Source: Candidatus Aegiribacteria sp. (GTDB taxonomy: Bacteria; Fermentibacterota; Fermentibacteria; Fermentibacterales; JCC-6). From it: a stretch of 5,293 nucleotides of DNA. Location: assembly GCA_030638185.1 (NCBI GenBank), contig DAOWFD010000133.1, positions 1-5,293 on the forward strand, written 5' to 3'. Every line of letters starts with the position of its first letter. Positions within the stretch are counted from its first letter, which is position 1. Shown in pieces: positions 1-5,293 of this stretch. A program made the position numbers and the translations under genes. The notes under the pieces are model-generated. The model saw nothing but the letters and a program-made list of their open reading frames with translations. It ran no database searches and was not told where the DNA came from.

Positions 1-539
1 AGGAACAACATGGGAAAATATATGACGTTGGCGATAAGCATACCGCTACGGGCGGTGGGGGCCAGGCTGGCCGGAATGAATCCGAGTGCGGATATACTGA
101 GTGTGGACAGAACGAATGCCAGAAACACTTCTGGAATACTGCCGTAGAATCGCATTCCGAAAACAAGCACTCCAGCCGCGAGCAGAAGGATCATCCCGGC
201 CACTGTAATCAGAAAAAGTGATGATAACTCCGCCGTCAGAACCAGCAGTGGAGAGATTGGAGATGCTTTGAACCTTCTGAGAATTCCCTTCTCCCTGTAA
301 GCTGCTATGCTTGTAGTGAGGTTCATGATACCGCTGGTTAATATCACTATCCCTATAAAAGCGGAAACAGCGAAATCTATGTATCCGAAATTTTCTCCCG
401 GAAATGGGTCATTACCCCAGATACTTCCGAAAAGCATCATAAGCAGCAGCGGGAATATCAACGTAAAGAAGAAACCCGACGGGTCCCTCAGGTAGAGGAC
501 GAACTCCATTCGGGTCAGTCTGAAATATCGCTGAAGCAT
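1..539 (-). CDS. ABC-2 type transporter permease, N-terminal 179 residues (cut by window edge)
   Basis: This is the membrane subunit of an ABC-2 family exporter, which would pair with the ATPase encoded just upstream to move a drug, lipid, polysaccharide or other small molecule out across the inner membrane. The frame is open from ATG at 539 to base 1 and continues off the window, so about 179 residues are visible out of a usual 240-380. The N terminus MLQRYFRLTRMEF is followed by a hydrophobic stretch at about 23-41 that contains the family-typical phenylalanine-rich FP..LL..LFG pattern. Further hydrophobic segments lie at about 53-74, 99-127 and 134-160, and another begins near 165. Between segments two and three, residues 79-93 (AAYREKGILRRFKAS) match the conserved cytoplasmic REKGTLKRLRATP loop of ABC-2 permeases. 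Only one base separates this start from the stop of the ATPase gene, and AAGGGA five bases upstream serves as ribosome binding site. The family call is secure; the substrate is unknown. Confidence 0.93.
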   Translation of the reverse strand, partial: MLQRYFRLTRMEFVLYLRDPSGFFFTLIFPLLLMMLFGSIWGNDPFPGENFGYIDFAVSAFIGIVILTSGIMNLTTSIAAYREKGILRRFKASPISPLLVLTAELSSLFLITVAGMILLLAAGVLVFGMRFYGSIPEVFLAFVLSTLSISALGFIPASLAPTARSGMLIANVIYFPMLF

Positions 540-540
540 A

Positions 541-1458
541 TCAGTCCCTTATCTCTTTTCCTGTCAGTTTCAGAAAAACATCCTCCAGAGTGGATTTTTC
601 AGTATGGAAATTCCCAAGTTCAATTTCACTGTCAACGAGCATCTTCACGATTCCAACTACTGCCGAGCTGTCCCGTACACGGGCAATGGTCTTTCCACCC
701 TCCCTGAAAACCTCGATCACTCCGGCTATTGATTCCAGCTCACTCTCGCTGAAACTATCGGGAATGCCCATGACAACACTCAGAGAGTAAGCGTGGGACC
801 TGATAAGTGATTCCGGGGTATCCATGGCGACGATTTTCCCCCTGTCGATTATGGCTACGCGGTCACAGAGCTTCTCCGCCTCATCCATGTAGTGCGTGGA
901 CATAAAAACGGTTTTGCCGTCATCCCTCAATCCCCTGACAAGATCCCACATCGAACGTCTCGACCGGGGATCAAGGCCGCTTGTCAATTCATCAAGGAAT
1001 ACTATTTCAGGATCACCGACCAGGGATAGCGCTACGAAAAGCCTTTTCTTCTGCCCTCCTGACAGGGCTGAGAAGTACGATTCCTTCTTGTCCGACAGCC
1101 CCAGTCTTGAGAGAAGGACGGCAGCATCCGTAGAATTCCCGTAAAAGCACGAGAACAGCTCTATGGCTTCTCTTACCTTCATTCTATCGGGGAGTTCGGA
1201 TTCCTGCTGCTGGATGCCTACCTTTTTAAGGAGAGCCTTTCGCTGCTTTAAGGGATCAAGGCCCAGTACGCTGATAGATCCCGAATCGGGTCTGCGCATG
1301 CTTACGATGCAGTCCATGGTTGTGGTTTTACCGGCACCATTGGGCCCCACTATGCCGAATATCTCCCCCCTTGATACTTCAAGGGAGATGCTGTCCGCTG
1401 CATGCACCTCTCCGTAGCTTTTTCTCAGGTTTTCAACACGAATGACCGTTTCAGGCAA
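541..1458 (-). CDS. ABC-2 exporter ATP-binding protein (DrrA/CcmA-like)
   Basis: This is the cytoplasmic nucleotide-binding subunit that powers the ABC-2 permease encoded directly downstream; it hydrolyses ATP as a dimer. In its 305 residues all the standard motifs are visible: Walker A GPNGAGKTT (38-46), a Q-loop in GIQQQ (81-85), the signature LSGGQ (132-136), Walker B IVFLDE (152-157) with catalytic Glu157, the D-loop GLD (161-163) and the switch histidine in STH (His189). The tail of about 90 residues ends in TLEDVFLKLTGKEIRD, the C-terminal signature of drug- and lipid-exporter ATPases of the DrrA type, and the length fits that family. The residue after the Walker B glutamate is Leu158 instead of the usual proline. 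The start is TTG at 1458: it has GAGG five bases upstream, no ATG precedes it in frame, and the next in-frame Met (48) falls after Walker A. It lies 20 bases after the propeller gene. Function is certain at family level; the substrate cannot be told. Confidence 0.96.
   Translation of the reverse strand: MPETVIRVENLRKSYGEVHAADSISLEVSRGEIFGIVGPNGAGKTTTMDCIVSMRRPDSGSISVLGLDPLKQRKALLKKVGIQQQESELPDRMKVREAIELFSCFYGNSTDAAVLLSRLGLSDKKESYFSALSGGQKKRLFVALSLVGDPEIVFLDELTSGLDPRSRRSMWDLVRGLRDDGKTVFMSTHYMDEAEKLCDRVAIIDRGKIVAMDTPESLIRSHAYSLSVVMGIPDSFSESELESIAGVIEVFREGGKTIARVRDSSAVVGIVKMLVDSEIELGNFHTEKSTLEDVFLKLTGKEIRD
545..550 (-). promoter_or_regulatory. Ribosome binding site of the permease gene
   Basis: AAGGGA on the minus strand lies five bases before the ATG at 539 and inside the last codons of the ATPase gene. 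The ATPase stop TGA and the permease ATG are separated by a single T. This arrangement implies translational coupling, which keeps exporter subunits in step. Confidence 0.6.
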
Positions 1459-1463
1459 GATAA

Positions 1464-1469
1464 CCTCAA
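1464..1469 (-). promoter_or_regulatory. Ribosome binding site that decides the TTG start of the ATPase gene
   Basis: TTGAGG on the minus strand, with its GAGG core five bases before the TTG codon at 1456-1458, lies in the 20-base gap behind the propeller gene stop. No ATG start is available in this frame before the Walker A motif, so this site supports TTG initiation. Confidence 0.55.
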
Positions 1470-1478
1470 TTCCTACGC

Positions 1479-2996
1479 TCAGTTCAGGACTGTTACCGTT
1501 TTCTTCAACTCAACGAAACCGTTGGACAGCATTACAAGGAAACAGCCGGAATTCCATGATGATACATCAACGGTTTCATCACCGCTGAGCTTACCCGACC
1601 ATACGAGACGACCGGAAAGGTCGTAGATCCCGCAGTTCCACCCACCCTCCGGTGGAGTAAGTATCATAATACATTCCGAAGGATTCCTCTGGACTATACT
1701 TCCAGTAAAATTTCCATGCGGGCTTTCCCCGCAGGATGTTCCGACGGAGGACAGAAAAGCCCAGGTATGATAGGGCTGACTCTGCTGATCCTGCAGGCCC
1801 GCCAGCACAATTGGCGAAGGGGAAATAGTTTCCATGTACATGGTGCTTACATTGTACACCCTCTCGGTGAATGGCTGCTCCCAGATAAGATCCCCGCTGA
1901 AAGCATCAACAAGTGTTATCCTTCTTCCGTTGACGCTTCCGCCAACGATGCATGGAACCCATGAGCCGCCCGTATAAACTGAATCAGCCCAGGCTACGCT
2001 CCAGGTATTCGAGCCTGTGGCATAACCCCATAAAGTGGTTCCGGTGGCTCCATCGAAACATAAGGTTCCAGAATTGTCTCCGGCAACGGCAATTTCGGCA
2101 ATTCCATCACCATTGAGGTCAGGTCCCGCTTCAACATCAAGAAGCATTCCGCCGATATCCCTTGCCCAGAGTGAATCGCCGCCGAGGCTGTAACATTGAA
2201 CTTCTCCATTGAAGGAACTGCTCACCAGCCAGGGGAAGGTGTCCTCACGGTCAACGGCTGATACGCACATGACGTCTCCACCGCCGTTCCTGCTCCAGAT
2301 AAGGGATCCGTCGGAGCCGTCAACCAGTTCAAGTGTATAATCGGTGTGGGAGCTCCCCCCTATGCCAAGACAAATTTCCTGTACACTGTCACCAGTTACA
2401 TCCGGTACGGCAAGTACATCCATAACCGCATCCGCTGTGGTTCTGGTCCAGAGGGTATCCCCGGAAGCTCCATTCATGCATACTGCAGCAGAGGTGTTGG
2501 CAGACCCGGTAGAACCGAATCCGCCGAGGAACTCCGGAAGGTTGTCGCCAGTCTGATCCTCCATCAAGCAGCAGCTGTAGCCCCAGCCAGCTCCAGTGGG
2601 GATGTTACCGTACGCGCTCCATTGCCATATCAGGGACCCGTCTTTCCCCGAAATCAGTATCATGCACCTTCCTGGAGGGGCATAACCGCCCGGTGTGACC
2701 ATCAGAATATCTCCGTAACCGTCTCCATCCATATCAGGCACTCCTGCAAGACCCTCATCCTGGTAGATTCCGTTGTACTGGTCACTGGTCCAGAGGACAT
2801 CCCCACCGGCACCTGAAAGGCACCACATTGTAGGTTCATCATCAAAGTAATACACACCACTGACCACATCGGGGACACCATCTCCGTCAATATCGCCGAT
2901 ATCAACAGTTGAATAAACACCGCCGCTTGTAACGTTAGCCCACAGTGTATCCGGCGCACTTGCCGCAAGAATCAGTACTATCAACATCATTACCAA
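1479..2996 (-). CDS. Secreted FG-GAP/PQQ-like beta-propeller protein with C-terminal type IX-like sorting domain
   Basis: This is probably an exported or surface-bound protein; no enzymatic function can be assigned. Residues are numbered from TTG at 2996 (505 aa). Residues 2-14 form a short hydrophobic signal sequence ending AASA. Residues about 16-415 make a beta-propeller. The turn motif (D)G..G..LW recurs near 68, 123, 182, 232, 276, 322 and 370, with a first LW at 18, which suggests about seven or eight blades. Between these lie calcium-loop FG-GAP motifs: DIDGDGVPD (35-43), DMDGDGYGD (88-96), a degenerate DQTGDNLPE (147-155), DVTGDSVQE (199-207) and DLNGDGIAE (293-301). Residues about 431-505 resemble the Por/type IX secretion sorting domain: an NP near 438, IYDLSGRLV (457-465), a DVS..NSG turn and KKTVTVL at the end. 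A strong SD lies at 3001-3008. The start may be TTG 2996, ATG 2990 or ATG 2987; the last two leave 503 or 502 aa. The ligand is unknown. The fold is well supported, the secretion route fairly well. Confidence 0.9.
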   Translation of the reverse strand: MVMMLIVLILAASAPDTLWANVTSGGVYSTVDIGDIDGDGVPDVVSGVYYFDDEPTMWCLSGAGGDVLWTSDQYNGIYQDEGLAGVPDMDGDGYGDILMVTPGGYAPPGRCMILISGKDGSLIWQWSAYGNIPTGAGWGYSCCLMEDQTGDNLPEFLGGFGSTGSANTSAAVCMNGASGDTLWTRTTADAVMDVLAVPDVTGDSVQEICLGIGGSSHTDYTLELVDGSDGSLIWSRNGGGDVMCVSAVDREDTFPWLVSSSFNGEVQCYSLGGDSLWARDIGGMLLDVEAGPDLNGDGIAEIAVAGDNSGTLCFDGATGTTLWGYATGSNTWSVAWADSVYTGGSWVPCIVGGSVNGRRITLVDAFSGDLIWEQPFTERVYNVSTMYMETISPSPIVLAGLQDQQSQPYHTWAFLSSVGTSCGESPHGNFTGSIVQRNPSECIMILTPPEGGWNCGIYDLSGRLVWSGKLSGDETVDVSSWNSGCFLVMLSNGFVELKKTVTVLN

Positions 2997-3154
2997 TCAT
3001 CTCCTTCCATGGACTGAAAACCGAAAACCGCGTTCATTAAAGTAAGCTTCACGGATATCTTCGTCTGGAAAAGGGTACTTCTCCGATTTTCACAATGAAC
3101 TGCATATCGCTTTCTGCGCAGGTGATCTCAGCTTCAACGACAGACACGGAAGGA
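2997..3154 (-). other. Intergenic leader between the TPR gene and the propeller gene
   Basis: These 158 bases hold no convincing gene. Reading on the minus strand, the stop of the TPR gene is followed by a stretch that stays open in another frame up to a TGA at 3049-3051. An AT-rich segment with TTTAAT (around 3036-3041) and a strong Shine-Dalgarno sequence come next. A promoter for the propeller gene is plausible here, but I see no clear -35 box. I see no terminator hairpin followed by a T tract. Confidence 0.35.
3001..3008 (-). promoter_or_regulatory. Strong Shine-Dalgarno sequence of the propeller gene
   Basis: GGAAGGAG on the minus strand is a near-perfect anti-16S match. It lies four bases before TTG at 2996 and ten before ATG at 2990, so it fits both possible starts imperfectly. 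An out-of-frame ATG at 3000-2998 touches it directly and could start only a 21-codon frame. Confidence 0.65.
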
Positions 3155-5293
3155 TCACGTGTTCTGTGTTTCTCTTCCCGCCTTGATCTTTTCAATCCAT
3201 CTGTGTGAGCCGAGTTTCCCGAATATTTCCTGTGCCTCGTCGAAGCTTTTATGTGCCTTATCCTGTTCAGCGGATTCATTGAACATCAGACCCAGATGAT
3301 AGTAGACCTGGCCAAGATTGAAGCTGTTTCCGATATTCTCAAATACGGTTATTGATTCCCTGAAAGAGGATTCAGCTTCTTCCCACTTTTTCAGTTTTGA
3401 AGAAATGCGACCTGACGCCAAATGTACATGAGCATCTATATCCTTTGAAGCAAGTTCATCCTTAAGAGATATGGACTGCTTCAGGCTCTCTTCAGCTCCA
3501 GCCGGATCACCTCTTTCCAGTCGGAGTATCGTATAACCAAGGTTGATAAAGGCCAGAAGCATCTTCGATTTGATTTCCCTGGCAATCGAATGAGCTCTGT
3601 CATAGTATTCCTCACCATCTGAATATTCGCCCTGCTGTGTGAAAATATCACCTATACTCAGGAGACTTGCTGCCTCTCCTTCACGATCACCGATCTCCTT
3701 CTGTATCTGCTCTGAACATCGGTAGGTTTCCATAGCTCTGGACAACTCACCAAGATGATCATAGATAATACCTATGTTAATGAGACATGCCGCTTCAATT
3801 CTGCGGTCACCAATCCCTTCGACTATTTTCAGTGAACGTTCGAAACTTCTCAGAGCCCTGGATTCATCGCCAAGACAGAGCGAACCTATACCGATGTTAT
3901 TGAGAGTTATTGCCTCTCCCCTCAGGTCACCTATTTCTTCAATCATCTCCAGCGCCTGTTGATAGAAATCCAAAGCCTCTGAATGGTCTCCTATATGGTC
4001 ATAGACAATACCGATATTATTGAGGCTTGCTGCCACACCCAGGCGATCGCCAGTTTCTTCTTTTATTTCTGACGATCTATTGAAATAATCCAGGGCTTTG
4101 GAGTATTCGCCAATCTCACCATATACAATGCCGATACTGTTGAAATTGACTGCTTCACCCTTGCGATACCTTATTCCCCCCTGAATTTTGAGTGACTTCT
4201 GAAAAAACTCCAGTGCCTGTGAGTATTCACTTCGACTCCAGTGTGAACAGCCAATCTGAGTGAAACATGATGCTTCACCTTTCCTGTCATTCAGCTCCCG
4301 ATAGATCTCGAGAGCCTTCTCAGCTTTCTGTTCAGTTTCAATGTATTGAGCCCTGTTCTGGCAAACCTCACTAAACGCGAGAAGACATTCCGCTTCCTTG
4401 ATCCCGTTACCTGTCTCTCTCGCTTTTTTGATTGCCTTTTCCAGATCCCCTATCACCCTCTCGGTATCTCCGATAGACTTCAGCACATCAGCTCGTTTCT
4501 TCAAACACTCGATCTCTTTCAGATCTCCATCTTCAATCGCCGCATCTTTCAAACACTCAAGTGCTCTGCTGTAATACCTGATAGCATCCTGATTTGCATA
4601 GGAATCTCTTGCCCGATCCGCAGCTTGAATGCTGTATTTAACTGTCTCTGCTTTATTTCCAGATAAATAGAAATGATACGATAACTCATCAACTATCTCA
4701 TCGATACTGTCCTTATTGATGCTACGCAGTTTCTCTCCAATTGTCCGGTGATAGCGACTCAATCTAACTTTGTTTATCTTTTGATATATTGTTTCCCTGA
4801 TTACATCTTCCGGAAAGCAGAACCGTTCTCCGTCATACTCTTTCAAAAACCTCATACCCAGTATCTCATCCAGGAGATCAAATAGCTGTCCCTCATTCAT
4901 CACGGTCAGATCGCGCAGGAAAGCAAAAGTAAACTCCCTGCCGATTACTGCCGCATACTCCAGTAATTCGCGTGCCTGATGGCTCATCATTCCCAGTTTC
5001 CTGTCGACTACACCCTTGATTGAATGGGGAATAACTGTTTTTCTGTTCTCATCAAATGATAGTTCTCCCTTATTCCAGGTGAACGCTTCATTTTCCTCCA
5101 GGGATTTTATCAATTCCTCAATGAAAAACGGGTTGCCGCCTGTTTCCCTGTAGTTACCGGGCGCTGCGCACCCGGTAACGCCAGGCTGAGTTGATGCTCT
5201 CAGACATTTGATCTCGGCGCAGCGCCTCGATAACAAATGGCTGGAGCTTCTTGCTCGCATGATAATAGACGCAAGCGCCATTATCACGCTGCG
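3155..5293 (-). CDS. STAND-type regulatory ATPase C-terminal part with long TPR array (5' end missing or replaced)
   Basis: This is a probable cytoplasmic signalling or scaffold protein. Residues are numbered from GTG at 5287 (710 aa); the frame is open to the window edge, so no start is proven. Residues 46-205 match the distal half of the AAA_16/STAND ATPase module seen in MalT-, PknK- and adenylate-cyclase-associated regulators. The hallmark YRETGGNPFFIEELI is at 46-60, followed by IPHSIKGVVDRKL (86-98), LLEYAAVIGREF (108-119) and a winged-helix-like part with FPEDVIRETIYQ (158-169). Residues 256-695 are eleven 40-residue TPR units, and a further TPR-like stretch covers about 215-250. Walker A, Walker B and any kinase or cyclase domain should lie upstream but are not seen. 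Residues 1-45 look unrelated to the family, and the change falls exactly at a hairpin starting at 5153. The gene therefore appears truncated, interrupted or misassembled at its 5' side. The TPR and STAND assignments are firm; the partner is unknown. Confidence 0.87.
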   Translation of the reverse strand, partial: RSVIMALASIIMRARSSSHLLSRRCAEIKCLRASTQPGVTGCAAPGNYRETGGNPFFIEELIKSLEENEAFTWNKGELSFDENRKTVIPHSIKGVVDRKLGMMSHQARELLEYAAVIGREFTFAFLRDLTVMNEGQLFDLLDEILGMRFLKEYDGERFCFPEDVIRETIYQKINKVRLSRYHRTIGEKLRSINKDSIDEIVDELSYHFYLSGNKAETVKYSIQAADRARDSYANQDAIRYYSRALECLKDAAIEDGDLKEIECLKKRADVLKSIGDTERVIGDLEKAIKKARETGNGIKEAECLLAFSEVCQNRAQYIETEQKAEKALEIYRELNDRKGEASCFTQIGCSHWSRSEYSQALEFFQKSLKIQGGIRYRKGEAVNFNSIGIVYGEIGEYSKALDYFNRSSEIKEETGDRLGVAASLNNIGIVYDHIGDHSEALDFYQQALEMIEEIGDLRGEAITLNNIGIGSLCLGDESRALRSFERSLKIVEGIGDRRIEAACLINIGIIYDHLGELSRAMETYRCSEQIQKEIGDREGEAASLLSIGDIFTQQGEYSDGEEYYDRAHSIAREIKSKMLLAFINLGYTILRLERGDPAGAEESLKQSISLKDELASKDIDAHVHLASGRISSKLKKWEEAESSFRESITVFENIGNSFNLGQVYYHLGLMFNESAEQDKAHKSFDEAQEIFGKLGSHRWIEKIKAGRETQNT
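3203..4522 (-). repeat. Eleven in-register 40-residue TPR units (120-bp coding period)
   Basis: The coding sequence divides into eleven consecutive units of exactly 40 codons, beginning at residues 256, 296, 336, 376, 416, 456, 496, 536, 576, 616 and 656, with no insertion or deletion. The central units follow the pattern GEA.SLNNIGIVY..IGEYS.ALD.YQ.AL.I.EEIGDR, as in kinesin-light-chain/LGN-like TPR_12 repeats that bind peptides in a superhelical groove. Echoes of the period are visible in the DNA as well, for example TTATTGAG (plus strand) at 3897-3904 and 4017-4024. The first and last units are the most diverged. Confidence 0.85.
5153..5179. repeat. Perfect 9-bp inverted repeat (hairpin) at the break in the STAND gene
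   Basis: GTTACCGGG (5153-5161) and CCCGGTAAC (5171-5179) are exact reverse complements around a 9-base loop, CGCTGCGCA. The outer end of the hairpin coincides with the last family-like codon of the TPR/STAND gene (Tyr46, 5150-5152). No T tract follows on either strand, so it does not look like an intrinsic terminator. It could be the end of an inserted element. Confidence 0.7.
5153..5293. other. GC-rich, palindrome-rich segment of foreign character at the window edge
   Basis: These 141 bases are about 57% GC by hand count, against about 42% in a sampled 60-base piece of the adjoining gene. They contain the 27-bp hairpin, a CTGAG/CTCAG stem (5186-5203) and the near-palindrome GGCGCAGCGCC (5216-5226), whose core is the reverse complement of GCGCTGCGC at 5161-5169. 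CGCTGCG recurs at 5287-5293. Neither open minus-strand frame resembles the STAND NTPase sequence expected here. It may be the end of a mobile or interspersed repeat, or an assembly junction; I cannot name the element. Confidence 0.5.

Noticed and set aside
307..495. Plus-strand frame of 62 codons
   Set aside because: It is antisense to the ABC-2 permease, whose first transmembrane segments and REKG loop are read from the minus strand here.
590..1626. Plus-strand open frames antisense to the ABC ATPase gene
   Set aside because: The minus strand encodes every ABC ATPase motif in order, so these are shadows.
2346..2816. Plus-strand open frame of 156 codons, and the shorter plus-strand frames at 1716-1964 and 2344-2556
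   Set aside because: They lie antisense to the propeller gene, whose motifs are unmistakable. Their translations show no domain or hydrophobic pattern and have no ribosome binding site.
3016..3029. Tandem GAAAACC GAAAACC upstream of the propeller gene as an operator
   Set aside because: Two copies of a 7-base word in an AT-rich leader are too little to support a binding site.
3203..4522. CRISPR array, suggested by the regular 120-bp period
   Set aside because: The repeats are diverged, have a 120-bp period with no fixed spacers, and translate into perfect TPR units.
4346..4666. Plus-strand frame of 106 codons
   Set aside because: It is antisense to the start of the TPR array and lacks any recognisable pattern.
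5153..5179. Rho-independent terminator
   Set aside because: The stem is strong, but no T tract follows on either strand and it sits inside a reading frame.
5153..5240. Integron attC-like recombination site
   Set aside because: GTTACC and GATAAC boxes with inverted repeats suggested it, but no GTTRRRY core pairs with a RYYYAAC box at proper spacing on either strand.

Overview
The window reads as part of a bacterial chromosome with all four genes on the minus strand, so the gene order is right to left. The best taxonomic clue is the gene at 1479-2996. It encodes a secreted beta-propeller with an FG-GAP/PQQ-like repeat architecture and a C-terminal domain resembling a type IX secretion (Por) sorting domain. 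That combination is typical of the Fibrobacteres-Chlorobi-Bacteroidetes superphylum and allied candidate phyla such as Fermentibacteria, Cloacimonadota, Eisenbacteria and WOR-3. I favour an uncultured lineage of that kind, but no marker gene is present to confirm it. GC content is near 50% in the sampled part of the propeller gene and about 42% in a sampled part of the TPR gene.

Layout in the direction of transcription. (1) 5293-3155: the C-terminal part of a STAND-type regulatory ATPase (MalT/PknK/adenylate-cyclase-associated style) followed by a long TPR array of eleven consecutive 40-residue units. (2) A 158-bp gap with no convincing gene, carrying a strong Shine-Dalgarno sequence at its end. 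(3) 2996-1479: the exported propeller protein. (4) A 20-bp gap, then 1458-541: an ABC-2 type ATPase of the DrrA/CcmA style, starting at TTG. (5) One base later, 539 to the left edge: the cognate ABC-2 permease, cut by the window.

The ATPase and permease clearly form one exporter and are translationally coupled. The propeller gene is close enough to be in the same transcript, although a functional link is only inferred. The TPR protein probably acts as a cytoplasmic signalling or scaffold protein and may be transcribed separately.

The most unusual place is the right edge. The TPR/STAND gene has family-like sequence only up to about position 5152. The remaining 141 bases are more GC-rich (about 57% by hand count), rich in short inverted repeats, and encode nothing resembling the Walker A/B part of the NTPase domain that should lie there. 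The junction falls exactly on a 27-bp hairpin with 9-bp perfect arms. This looks like an insertion, a rearrangement or a repeat-induced assembly junction. I saw no new defence or mobile system that I could support; the rest of the window is fairly ordinary.
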